Source of the DNA: a virus | Length of the DNA stretch: 38,516 nt | IMG/VR virus record: IMGVR_UViG_3300002835_013852 | Location: 1-38,516 of that record | Strand: one strand, 5' to 3' | Part shown: piece after piece, positions 21,707-31,500 of the stretch | Position numbering within the stretch: position 1 is the stretch's first letter | How the letters are laid out: each line of letters starts with the position of its first letter | The notes under the pieces: generated by a model | What the model saw: the letters and a program-made list of their open reading frames with translations, nothing else | What the model was told of the DNA's origin: nothing | Database searches by the model: none | Translations under genes and position numbers: made by a program

Positions 21707-22120
21707 GATCTTTGGTGAAAGATAGCTTATCACCTTTCTGCGAGATAGCTTTCCCTTGTTGCCGAATGGAGACTCGGATCCACCGAATGAGCTTGCTAGC
21801 TTCTCAACTGAGCTCTCATATGATTCAAGTGCACGCTCAATCCTCTTCCGCTGCTTCTCCTTGTCGGAATCTCGAGACTTAGGAAGGTGGTCATCGAAAC
21901 CTCCTATCGATGCAGATTCAGCAGGCATCACAGTGTTTGCATGCGCAGCAGACTCACCAAGATTCTTGTTCTTCTTCACCTTCGGCTCCATGCCGAGTGG
22001 AAGAGTGTAACCGGCAACGGCACCAGCACCCGAGAACTCATCGAGTTCTTCCTCGTCAAGCTCATCAAGTTCTGCCTTGAGCATCTCAGCAATCAGGATT
22101 CTTAGTGCCTTCTCTTCCAT
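21704..22120 (-). CDS. Unknown protein with leader-like N-terminus (138 aa)
   Basis: The N-terminus MEEKALRILIAEMLKAELDE is an amphipathic helix with L-x-x-E sites, like three other proteins in the window, followed by an acidic run (DELDEEELDEF) and a glycine-rich segment GAGAVAGYTLPLGMEP, which I have the impression of having seen in environmental myovirus structural proteins. The C-terminal half is basic and helical (KEKQRKRIERALESYESSV). No enzyme motif. A head-associated role is possible by analogy. The SD is weak. It ends just before the ssb leader. Confidence 0.6.
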   Translation of the reverse strand: MEEKALRILIAEMLKAELDELDEEELDEFSGAGAVAGYTLPLGMEPKVKKNKNLGESAAHANTVMPAESASIGGFDDHLPKSRDSDKEKQRKRIERALESYESSVEKLASSFGGSESPFGNKGKLSRRKVISYLSPKI

Positions 22121-22124
22121 GCAA

Positions 22125-22712
22125 TTAACTATTACCGTCGCCGAAGACCCATTGGCGCGCCTGCATCAGGAGGATAGAAATTGTGGACTCGGAACCGATG
22201 TAAAATCGGTTCTCCTCACGGGACTGCCCACCTGAGACTGCAATCGCCTGCCACTCATCGTGAGAGAGATGTATTCCAAAGTGCTGTGCAAGGTACAGGC
22301 TCCTATGAGAGATCGGCATCTTTACCACCGACTCTCCGAACTTATACCTCTTCCCCTGCTTCAGGTGCCAGTCAGAGTCCTGTGGAACAAGGTAGTCCTG
22401 CCCGTTCTCAGGCCCGCCAAGTAGTCCAAGACTGTGACAGATCCCAACAACTATGATAGACTCATTGCTCACGTCAAGCTCAAGTGCCTTTGCAAGTGAC
22501 CTCATTTTCTTGATTACTGAGAGTGTCGTGTCTAGCAAACCTCCTGAGTAGCAACCTGGTAGGTGACTTGCCGCAGATGCCGGTGCCATTAGATACCTCT
22601 CACCAAGAGAGTCAAGCATTCCGACTATTGCGTCTCTCCTCGTGCCTGTATTCTCAGCAAGCTTATTTAGAGTCTGCCACTTCGACTGAATCTGTTCTAT
22701 CGATAGTTCCAT
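22125..22712 (-). CDS. HD-domain-like protein with degenerate metal site
   Basis: 195 residues. The layout YLMAPASAASH, YSGGLLDTTLSVIKKM (56-70) and IIVVGICHSLGLLGG (86-100) matches phage HD-domain proteins, where the usual wording is GGLLDHSLxV and HD-x-C/G-K. Here the first His is Thr62 and the HD pair is H93-S94, so two metal ligands are missing. SHRSLYLAQHFGIHLSHDEW resembles the later helix region. It is probably not an active phosphohydrolase of the usual kind; it may bind a nucleotide. No clear SD precedes ATG 22712. Neighbours are unknown proteins and a DNA polymerase. Confidence 0.6.
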   Translation of the reverse strand: MELSIEQIQSKWQTLNKLAENTGTRRDAIVGMLDSLGERYLMAPASAASHLPGCYSGGLLDTTLSVIKKMRSLAKALELDVSNESIIVVGICHSLGLLGGPENGQDYLVPQDSDWHLKQGKRYKFGESVVKMPISHRSLYLAQHFGIHLSHDEWQAIAVSGGQSREENRFYIGSESTISILLMQARQWVFGDGNS

Positions 22713-22735
22713 GTTTGACTATAACAACGGATTCG

Positions 22736-23380
22736 TCACTTTTTAGGGACATTGCCCTTATTCTGACTAGATTGTGGCGCCTTGGTGCCTGATGACTGCT
22801 TTTGCTCTGGTGGGTAACTGCTTGCAGTGACCCTTATGATTCCAGTGTCATTGCTGCTAAGCAACACAAAGTCTTTCTCAGGATTGAATTTGACCCATCC
22901 CATCTTTGATGCAGCGATCATAAGAAGGTTAATCCACCTGCCACAGGCAGCGGCGCTCTGTACGACATATGAGGGACCTGCGCTGGAGCCAAAGTAACCG
23001 GAGTTTGCCCTTGTTTCTCGCCTCCTCTCTACGAACACAGAGTCACCTGACATAGAGACCTTGCCATACACTTGAGCAAGGTCTGCGTTGCTCATGGTAA
23101 CCTGCTGCAAGAAATTCCTGACATCTTCTAGCTTACCAGTCTGCGGCGTTGAGACCTTTGTGAATCCAAGCCTGTCGAACAGGGACTTTGGATTTGATGA
23201 AACGAGATTCTCAGCCGCAATGTATGCGTTGGACCTTCTTCCTTTCGGTTTAGACCAGTCCTCCTCAGAGTCAAACGCTGACGTAACTTCGCCGCCTCCG
23301 AGCTCATCATCAGGGTCGATATCTCCCTGTTCCAAGAGAGTCCTGGCTATTGACTTTCTAATGAATTCTTCCCTAGTCAT
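22736..23380 (-). CDS. Unknown protein with leader-like N-terminus (214 aa)
   Basis: The N-terminus MTREEFIRKSIARTLLEQGD is an amphipathic helix ending in L-L-E, followed by an acidic, glycine-containing linker (DIDPDDELGGGE). The central part has mixed structure (SLFDRLGFTKV, NFLQQVTMSNADLAQVYG) with a hydrophobic helix INLLMIAASKMGWV. The tail is a Ser/Gln/Lys-rich low-complexity region. No motif or family is recognised. The start ATG 23380 has only a weak GGTGACC before it. The leader is the best clue: see the shared-leader finding. Confidence 0.6.
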   Translation of the reverse strand: MTREEFIRKSIARTLLEQGDIDPDDELGGGEVTSAFDSEEDWSKPKGRRSNAYIAAENLVSSNPKSLFDRLGFTKVSTPQTGKLEDVRNFLQQVTMSNADLAQVYGKVSMSGDSVFVERRRETRANSGYFGSSAGPSYVVQSAAACGRWINLLMIAASKMGWVKFNPEKDFVLLSSNDTGIIRVTASSYPPEQKQSSGTKAPQSSQNKGNVPKK

Positions 23381-23396
23381 TGGTCACCGTGAATAA

Positions 23397-24542
23397 CTAT
23401 TCATCCCAGATAGGGCCAAGGCTCAATGGAAATCTTCCAAGAGGAGAGACTTCAACTCCCATGCTCACCCTGTTACGAAGGTGTCCATACAGTTCAGGTG
23501 AAACATCGAGAATGAGGGCATCATGGAGTACGAATATCGGAACGATTCCGTTTCCGACATGGGAACCAAGGTCCTGGATGAGTGTATTGAAGCCCAGCAG
23601 GGCAACGTCGACTGCCGTTGACTGTGTGTAGTGAGGGATCAGCAACCTGTCCTCACAGTCCTCGAGTGGCCTGCCAAAGCCGTTTGTGTTGCCTTCGGAT
23701 CGAAGCCTTTGCATCAGTTCATCAATCTTAAAGACCCTCTTGACCTCTTCTCTAATTGAGGATGAGACAGGATCATCATTCTTTGAGCCTTGACCGTACA
23801 GGACAGAAAGGGTTGGAACCTTGACCTTGGACCTTGAATGACCTCCGCCAATGCTTCGAGATATCCAGTCGTAGACATCCTCACCGTCTGGCTTCACACC
23901 AGCTGTGTAAAGAGCGACACGAGGCTCAAGCGAGACATAATCTACCTGAAGTATCCTTCCTCCCGAGAACCTCGAAGATATCACACGCCTGTCTGCTTTC
24001 GATATTGTGAGAATCTTTGGTCCATCAATCACCTTGAGACGACCTGTCTGTGTCACCTGTGAGTACCTTGGAACAGCAGCAAACCTTCCTGATGTCGGAA
24101 TGAATGACTCAACTGACGGTGACTTTCTCCTTGCTTCAAACTCGCGTGCGTCTATCGATGCAGGCTCAAGAGACATCAGTAGGCTTCGACACTTGATATG
24201 AGTGTCGACATACTTCTTAGTTGATTCGTCCTGCAACCAGTCAACAACTGATGAGTGCGCTGACTTCACAACAGAAAGGTACTTCTCCTTTCCTATTGCC
24301 TGCATCCAGGGAATCTCTGATGATGTGAGAGAACCGTATGCATCCCGCTGGCCTTGTGACACTATTGACGGAGGTGTTCGACCAAAGAGAGACATTGACT
24401 CATCAAGTGACCTTGTCTCATTTTGACCTGACTCCATCCACCACGACTCTGGATCATGAGTCTTCGAGAATCTCTTCCCATCAAATTGAACTGACATTCC
24501 AGGAGAACATGACTTTTCAGGAATTGAGATCTTCACTTGCAT
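23397..24542 (-). CDS. Short family A DNA polymerase-like protein (exonuclease-free)
   Basis: 381 residues, about the size of the Pol I polymerase domain alone. QTGRLKVI is the TGR element before the palm; ILQVDYVSLEPRVALYTAG is motif A (D201); SRSKVKVPTLSVLYGQG is motif B with R237, K241 and Y249 at the R754/K758/Y766 spacing of E. coli Pol I; NGFGRPLE follows; and FVLHDALILDV is motif C with H340 and D341, Glu883 replaced by Ala. No 3'-5' exonuclease domain, and the thumb is short. The catalytic Asps are kept, so it may be active. ATG 24542 is preferred to TTG 24548. It lies beside tail genes, and a C-family replicase is also encoded in this window. Confidence 0.78.
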   Translation of the reverse strand: MQVKISIPEKSCSPGMSVQFDGKRFSKTHDPESWWMESGQNETRSLDESMSLFGRTPPSIVSQGQRDAYGSLTSSEIPWMQAIGKEKYLSVVKSAHSSVVDWLQDESTKKYVDTHIKCRSLLMSLEPASIDAREFEARRKSPSVESFIPTSGRFAAVPRYSQVTQTGRLKVIDGPKILTISKADRRVISSRFSGGRILQVDYVSLEPRVALYTAGVKPDGEDVYDWISRSIGGGHSRSKVKVPTLSVLYGQGSKNDDPVSSSIREEVKRVFKIDELMQRLRSEGNTNGFGRPLEDCEDRLLIPHYTQSTAVDVALLGFNTLIQDLGSHVGNGIVPIFVLHDALILDVSPELYGHLRNRVSMGVEVSPLGRFPLSLGPIWDE

Positions 24543-24572
24543 ATTCAAGTTTTATGACAAAGTTTTCATTGT

Positions 24573-27500
24573 TCATGAAGGAGACTTCTTTTCTAGTTTC
24601 TTCTGGAGCTCATCAACGACTTTCTTGATGGCATTATCCTTGTCACTTATTGCAGACTGGAATTCAGAAAGAGCTGCTTCCTGAGCGCTTAGCTTCACAC
24701 TGCTCAAGTTTTTGCTGAAACTAGACTGCAGTTCACTTCTCCCAGTGTTCAATGGCAATCCTTGAACGTTTGAGATGGCAGCAGTAATGCTGCTGAGTAT
24801 ATTTCTTGATTCACCGCTAGTAGAGTATGAGGCTCTTGCTTCGTCAACATACTTCGCAGCCAATAGCAGTATTCTATCTGTGGCTTCGTGTACGCCTACA
24901 AACAGTCCTGTGCCTGACTTGTAGTAGGCCTCGCTGAGATCGATGACCTTCTCGCGGCCCATTGCATCTTCGACTGAGACTCTAAATGGTTGACAGTCTG
25001 CATTTTGTTCAGCATTACGTGACCTTCCATTGATTGAGTTAATGAACTTCTTCCACAGAGTGTCAAGTACTTTATTGTAATCTTCAATAGCAGCCTTCTC
25101 GGCGTCACTCAGCGTTTGCCTCTTTGCTTGCTCGTCTTTCTGATGCTGTATGGCTATGTCCCTAGCGGCCTTTTGTTCCCTTACTCTATCTTCCTGAAGC
25201 TGTTGCTGCCTCTTCTCCTCTTCAATCAGTTTCTTCTGTGCGTCCTCCTGCATCCATCTAGAGAGGGCATTTGACATGTCTGTACCTGCAGACCTGAACG
25301 TAGCGTAAGAATCTCCTGTGTTCAACAGCTTTGATGAAGTCGTGAAGGTACCAGGACTCAGTGTGTGGTCAACTGTGCTTATTGTGTAGATTCCGTCCAA
25401 TGATGTCATAGTGTCAAGGTCGACGAAGAAAGACTGCATTGGGTTCAAGAGAGGACAGCCGATCATTTCTACACTCATCTCAGCGGGAGTAATCCTCATA
25501 GGAATTCCTCTCAACTGGTCTGCGTTTGCTGGATCTAACGCACTTGACTGTCCGCCTGCCGTGAGGGCGACGGTCGTAAGAGCTGGGTCTGACAGAGATG
25601 AGACTCCGATACTGTTTATTGCTCCGGCTCCTTGGCCATACCTGATAGTTGGCATTCCCTTAGAGACAAGCCTTTTGAGGGACTTTGCATCAGTAATTGA
25701 ATTCTTTTGATCGATTGGTGTCTTATTTTCATCAGTCTTAGCGGTGGGTGCCTTTGACTCAGCAAGAGCAGGCTTCAAGACTCCCTTGTCTGTCAGGTAC
25801 TTGTTCAATTTTGCGATGTCACTGCCAACAGACTTTGCCTCTGGTATGTTTGTGGACATGGGATGGTCAGGGTTGATATCAACCGATGAGAAGATCTTGT
25901 CCGCAGTGTCTCTAGCGCTCCTCAGCATATCGACGTAGCTCGCGTGCGTTATGGACCTGCTGTCAGTCACATGAATTCTCAGGATAGGCTGAGAATTTGA
26001 TCCCATGACACACTCGGAATAGAGTGAGATGGACGGCTTCATATAGACACCGTCCTTGATCCCGGCTGCGTTTATAACTTTAGACTGCTTCTCAAGGATT
26101 GTAGAATCTACCTTGTCCTTGTCTGACTTTGGCATGAACTTGCTGAATCCGTAAGCGAAAGATGAATCATTTCCAATGTGCTTCTCGTTCAACATCGTGA
26201 TAAAATCGCCAATAGACATCTTTGGCTTCTGCTTCAAAAAGTCGGTAACATCCTTCTTCAGGATTTCATAGTCAAGTGGATGACGAGCAATGGAGACTGA
26301 TCTCATGAATGAGGCTCGCCTGTTGTGCGTGTGAAAGATGAGCTGCACCTCTGCAAACTGTCCAGTCGAAGCAAGTGGTGCAGCTATGAAAGCATACAGG
26401 ACCTTGCCAAGAGAGACGCAAGGTTTACTCACGCTTAATGAATCCTTTGCGCCAGGATTTCCCGGTGGAATGGTGACGCTTGAACTTGGTGAACCTGAAG
26501 ATGTGAATGAGATTGGAAATATCTCTTGACTCTGGTAGAGATTCTCAAGCTTTTTCACGCCTTGCGCTGAGGAGCTTTCCTGTGCTTGTTTGACTGTCTG
26601 GAGAAGCCTTTGAATCTCGACACCAACCTTGCCAGCCTCTGATGGAGACTTGGCGAGCAAGTCAACATTCTTCTTAATCTCTTCGTATTTTTCAAGGTTC
26701 ATCGAAAGTGCAGCGTCAGCTGACCCTATTCCTCCCATAATCACTTCTGGGAATGCCGTCTTCAGGGTGGATGTATCAGTCCCGCTTGATTCAATGTCAT
26801 TGAATTGCTTGTTGATCTTCTTCACAAGCTCTTCTACAATCCGCACGCTCTCTTGAACTTCAGTGATCGATGTGTCAAGTGCAAACAGCCCGACCTGACT
26901 CTTGGATACAAGCTGTAGACTGATATTCACCTGTCCTGAGTCTGCAAAGTTGTAGCTTACGTTGTATGCCTCGTATGCTTCTCTTACTCGCATGCTGTTG
27001 AGAAATGCACCAATTGGATTGACGAAACCCCTTCCTGATGTTGTCTTCTTGCCATCTGGATGCGACCATCCGTACTCAAGGTAGAAAGTGGTCTTGTCTG
27101 TGCCGGCAAAGATCTCCGGCCTCAATAGGGGTGCGATTAGATTCATTCTTGACCTGTCGTGGAGGACGATTTCGAGAGTTGCGCTCTTGTAGACGTTCCA
27201 TCCGCATGCAATGTTTGTTGTAATCTTTGCATTCGTGACAGTCATGAACGGTCTTGTCCTGTCAAGCACAGGAGTCGTAAAATTCTGGAGGTTTGACCTC
27301 TCAGTCATCATTGTCTGAGGGGTCGTGAACAGTTCCATTCCGCCGCCGCCCATTGAGAGCCTCACGGCATTCTTTCCGTCAGGCTTTGTAGAATCAAAAC
27401 CGGTAGACAGAGAAATTCCTTCGTCTGCCCCATACTTGAGAGACTTTAGGTTTGTAAGGACTTCCTTCTTGTCTCCTTTGAGGAAGCCGATGATATTGAA

Positions 27501-28253
27501 ATAGGGAGGTGTTTCTATCGTTGATCCCTTCTTTTCTTTATCTTCCTCATCATCTCCAAAGACAAACTTGGGAGGAACAACGTCCATCTTGAAGTATGGA
27601 ATGCATCTGGACAGTTCAAGTGATGTAGCAATTGATGTGAATGCTGCAACCTCCTTGGTGTCACGTGAAGTTGGACCAAAGCCAGGTTTCAGGATCTCTA
27701 TGACGCTGCAAGACACTCCTGTTCCAATTGATGGAATCCCTGAGATCGAATCAGCTTTCATGAATCTAGGCGTCGAATGACACTTCATTGGAACTGAATT
27801 CACAAGGTCATAGAATGAAGGTTCACCTTCCTTGAAGTGAGTCGTGGAACCATTCATCAGGTATTTTAGTTTATCCTTGTCACCTGAGTATGGATGAAGC
27901 ATCGTTATTCTTATGGCGTTTCTGAGCTCTTCACCTGTAGACTTAGTGGTCTCAGCATTTGACATAAGGGCAACAAGGCTGTCTACAATCTCTTTCGTGT
28001 ACCTGCCGGTCAATCCTTGGTATTCATTCCTTGGAGTGAGAGACATGATTTCTTTTGCAATCTTTGACACAGGTGCAGAGGTTGCTATTGATGACAGGTC
28101 AGGTGCATCTCCCAAAGCTTCCTGGACCTGAGCAACTTCTCCTGCATACTGCAACATTGCGAGTTCGACATTTGAATAGTTGCCTGTGTATTTTAGCAGC
28201 GATTCAAGGTTTTTGTCGTAATCTTCCTTTGTAATGAATGAGCTTTCAGCCAT
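24573..28253 (-). CDS. Large tail hub/baseplate protein (1226 aa)
   Basis: The C-terminal third contains TISTVDHTLSPGTFTTSSKL, and FYLEYGWSHPDGK lies in the middle; both resemble baseplate hub (late-control gpD/gp27-like) proteins of contractile tails, in which a conserved W/Y-rich barrel precedes a final IxxVxHxxxxGxFxTxxxL motif. Residues about 995-1050 (KLIEEEKRQQQLQEDRVREQ) form a long coiled coil. The start overlaps the LysM gene stop (TAATG), and a LysM protein next to a hub is the usual order. It should form the centre of the baseplate through which DNA passes. The N-terminal 300 residues are unassigned. Confidence 0.75.
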   Translation of the reverse strand: MAESSFITKEDYDKNLESLLKYTGNYSNVELAMLQYAGEVAQVQEALGDAPDLSSIATSAPVSKIAKEIMSLTPRNEYQGLTGRYTKEIVDSLVALMSNAETTKSTGEELRNAIRITMLHPYSGDKDKLKYLMNGSTTHFKEGEPSFYDLVNSVPMKCHSTPRFMKADSISGIPSIGTGVSCSVIEILKPGFGPTSRDTKEVAAFTSIATSLELSRCIPYFKMDVVPPKFVFGDDEEDKEKKGSTIETPPYFNIIGFLKGDKKEVLTNLKSLKYGADEGISLSTGFDSTKPDGKNAVRLSMGGGGMELFTTPQTMMTERSNLQNFTTPVLDRTRPFMTVTNAKITTNIACGWNVYKSATLEIVLHDRSRMNLIAPLLRPEIFAGTDKTTFYLEYGWSHPDGKKTTSGRGFVNPIGAFLNSMRVREAYEAYNVSYNFADSGQVNISLQLVSKSQVGLFALDTSITEVQESVRIVEELVKKINKQFNDIESSGTDTSTLKTAFPEVIMGGIGSADAALSMNLEKYEEIKKNVDLLAKSPSEAGKVGVEIQRLLQTVKQAQESSSAQGVKKLENLYQSQEIFPISFTSSGSPSSSVTIPPGNPGAKDSLSVSKPCVSLGKVLYAFIAAPLASTGQFAEVQLIFHTHNRRASFMRSVSIARHPLDYEILKKDVTDFLKQKPKMSIGDFITMLNEKHIGNDSSFAYGFSKFMPKSDKDKVDSTILEKQSKVINAAGIKDGVYMKPSISLYSECVMGSNSQPILRIHVTDSRSITHASYVDMLRSARDTADKIFSSVDINPDHPMSTNIPEAKSVGSDIAKLNKYLTDKGVLKPALAESKAPTAKTDENKTPIDQKNSITDAKSLKRLVSKGMPTIRYGQGAGAINSIGVSSLSDPALTTVALTAGGQSSALDPANADQLRGIPMRITPAEMSVEMIGCPLLNPMQSFFVDLDTMTSLDGIYTISTVDHTLSPGTFTTSSKLLNTGDSYATFRSAGTDMSNALSRWMQEDAQKKLIEEEKRQQQLQEDRVREQKAARDIAIQHQKDEQAKRQTLSDAEKAAIEDYNKVLDTLWKKFINSINGRSRNAEQNADCQPFRVSVEDAMGREKVIDLSEAYYKSGTGLFVGVHEATDRILLLAAKYVDEARASYSTSGESRNILSSITAAISNVQGLPLNTGRSELQSSFSKNLSSVKLSAQEAALSEFQSAISDKDNAIKKVVDELQKKLEKKSPS

Positions 28254-28534
28254 TACAACTTCTCCATCTGCGACTTGTCAGGAATGGCGACAACAGTTCC
28301 AGGTGGGCATTGCAATCCCCACCCGATTCCACTTGCTGCTGCAATAACCCACCAAAGAGTAGAGTCACCGTAGTATTTTCCAGCAATCTGGTCGAGCCTC
28401 TCTCCTTCTTTGAGAGTTATTATTGTTGTAGAAAGCTGCCCTGATGCTACAAGGTTTCTAACTGTAGTCGCCATACTTCTGGAGTCAAGGGACTTCCCAC
28501 CCATAATGGTAAGTGAATTGCTGTATCTTCTCAT
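28253..28534 (-). CDS. LysM-domain baseplate protein (gp53/gpX-like)
   Basis: 93 residues. TLKEGERLDQIAGKYYGDST then LWWVIAAASG and CPPGTVVAIP form a single LysM fold (G-E-x-L-x-x-I-A-x-x-x-YG...). LysM tail proteins such as T4 gp53 and P2 gpX join baseplate parts. It starts within an ATGA overlap with the 1081-aa gene and shares its stop region with the hub, so all three are translated together. Confidence 0.82.
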   Translation of the reverse strand: MRRYSNSLTIMGGKSLDSRSMATTVRNLVASGQLSTTIITLKEGERLDQIAGKYYGDSTLWWVIAAASGIGWGLQCPPGTVVAIPDKSQMEKL

Positions 28535-31500
28535 ATGAAGTTCTTCTTATATGGTGCTGTAACTGTGTTCTTTGGATTTTCACCTCCAGCAGGCTTGCTC
28601 TCTCCCAAGGTGGTTTCATAAGTTCCGTCTTGTTTCACCCTTGAGATTCCATGTGATCCTCGAGTGAGGTCACCAACAGGGTAAGCCGGGGCGACCATTG
28701 CACCCTGGGAGTCAAGACCCATCGGTAGGTCGTGGATAGGTGCAAACTGCATGGTTATCTTAAGGAAGATGGGTGCCTTGGAGCCGAGGCGGTCAGTCTC
28801 CCAGGTGGATTCATTCCAGTCCATTGCCATGGATGTGAGAACTCCTGCTAGCCCGTATCCCATTGAAGACTCGAAGGATCGAACTATTGCATTATTGTTG
28901 CTGAAGAAGTCACCGATATTTTTTATTTTACCAGCATCCGGGGCTGGTGGCGATTTTTCTGTTGATGGCAGGAAAATCACCGGAATTAGTTCAGAGCCAT
29001 CATTCTCGATATCTACATTCGTTTCAAGAAGCTCCCATGGAACAGCAACATATTTCACCTGATCTGGTTCTTTTTCTTTTGAAGCATCTGCACCTTTAGG
29101 TGGTGATGGATCAGCTGCCTGTGATGCACTTGGATTCACAGGTGTTACAAGTTCGCAGAATGCAACGTTCTTGCGCCCAGAAGCGCTTCCAAGAAGTGTG
29201 AGATGATTTGATTCAAAAGTTTCATCAATTTTTAAGAATTTGACCTGTGTGTTCGGTCGAAGGTGAACCCTGTATGTTGGCTTTAGAATACTGCTTGGCT
29301 TGTCTTTAAAGCCAACATAAACACCACCACGAATGATTCTTCCTGCAACTGCTCCAGAGAAAGGGTTCATATCAGACGACAGTTTCGGTGAGCCGTCAGT
29401 TGAGCTGTCTTTTATCCTTTCAAAGTATGCACTGTTTACTTCTCCACCGTCAGTTAAAGATTTCTTAACTTTTTCAAATTGATCATTCGCAATTTGTGGC
29501 TCTGCAGAATCTTCATCCTTTGTAATGTGAAAGGTTCTGTCTTTCTTTCCCAATCCAAAAAGTCTTGCAAGTCCAAACCTGCTGTAATTGCTTGCAATCA
29601 CGTCACCAACTCTGAGCCTTATCAAAGGAGATGATCCGTAGACCTGCGAGAACGGGACCTCAAATTGATTCTTGTTGTCTACGTTCGATGCAAGCTTCCC
29701 ATCAGTATACTGTGGGTACAGCATAGTCACAAGTTTGTTGATTTTGTACCACATAACATCATGATCTTTCGGACTCGTGCTCACAACATAAAATGAGAAA
29801 CCGATAGATCTTGTAGTGTTTTTGTACATCTGAACCGGATCCTGCCGTCCGAATCCTTCTGCTGCTGTGTAGTTTGCAGTAAAAGAGTCTGACAAGTCCT
29901 CAAGGAACGCATGAAAAGAAATGATCTCGTTTGTGCGTAGATCTCGGAAGTAGAAAGGAACATACTCAGCATCAAGAGCCTTCTCAACCTCTTTTATGCT
30001 TTCTTGATCGAAGTAGCCATCATCTGTTACTGATTTTCCGCCACTTCCTGCAAGTGGAACTCTTCCTGCAATCCTGTCAACCCAAATTTTTTGAAGATTC
30101 TTTTCATCAGAATAAAGCAATGCTGCGCCTCGAATCATAGATCCAGGCATCAATAGTTTCATAGCAGTCGATGAAGATCTCCAAGACAGTTTATTGCCAG
30201 TCTCTCTAGACCTCGACACCCTTCTGATTGCACTGTCTCTATATTGCGCAAGATCATTAGGATTGGAAGGTGGCTTCTCAAGAGTTTCTTCTGTTATGTC
30301 GACACCGCGAAGAGTCACGGACCCAACATCTATGATCCTGTTGACAAATGTGACTAACCTGTTTGTTCTGATAGCTCCAAGGATTGCCATCGCCCCTGCA
30401 ACTCCACCTCCTCCGGCAGAGAAAGAGTTGATGAAAGAATAAAGACCTGTGAGAACTGACCTTGACACCATAACGTAGTAGTCAGGACTCATTGCAAAGT
30501 TCAGCAGAGCTTTTCCAACAATCGTGCCTGTATCTGCGCCACTTGTCGATATTCCAAGGAAGAGATATGTTCCCTGAAATGCAGCTGCTAATGTTGACAC
30601 ATTGTACGGCTTCTTTGTGCCGAAGACCATTCCAAGGAGGTCTTCTCCAAATGTAGTGTCTCTCTCTGATCCTGGTGCCAACCTGCCTGTCCTGTAATCA
30701 GGTCTATCAAGCTTCTGAATTATGAGAGCTACAACAGCAGACCAAACAAGCACTGCCAATATGATTGCAAGCAATGCAGCAAGCGCTGAGAGTATCGTAG
30801 TTCCTGACTTGAACAGGTTTCCAAACGGTGAGTCTACACTGTTCTTATTTCCGTAGGAAAGCCCTGTGTAGATGCCTCCTGTAGTTCCGAGACCATCATC
30901 TACCTTTAGGCTTGCTTGGTTCTGATTGATGAGATGCGACGGAATGAATGTGCTTCCATCAACGTCAACTCCATTTTCTATGTCACCAACAAGGTCGATA
31001 GAACCCTTTCCCTCGCGAACACGCATGCCATCTACACCAATTCGAACATTAGCAGGCGCGAAATTTATCTGGTGACCTACAGTGTTCTTGCCTGCCGAGT
31101 AGAACAGGGCGTCCTCGGCGGCCTTCTTCATCTCAGCTATCTTTTCAAGTGATGATGTGAAGTCATCACCTTCAAAATTTTTACTTACCTTGCCTGCTGT
31201 AAAGAAAGAATCCCTTGTGTAGATATTGTCTCTTAAAACGGAACTGATACCGCTTTTCAGTCTCTTTGATGTCTCAGAACTTCGTAAAGAGTTGATTGTC
31301 CCCGCAACAGCTGATGTAGGATCTTCTATTGGATCTTGGTCAAGTTTCAAAATCTCATCTGCCCTGTGGCCACCTATTACTGAATTCAGGACACGATGCC
31401 TTTCGATATCTGACGTATCATCACGTATGATTTTATCCCGGCTTACAGGTCCGCCCTTTGTGCTCCACTCCTTGTAAGCGCTGTCATTTTCGGTTACAAA

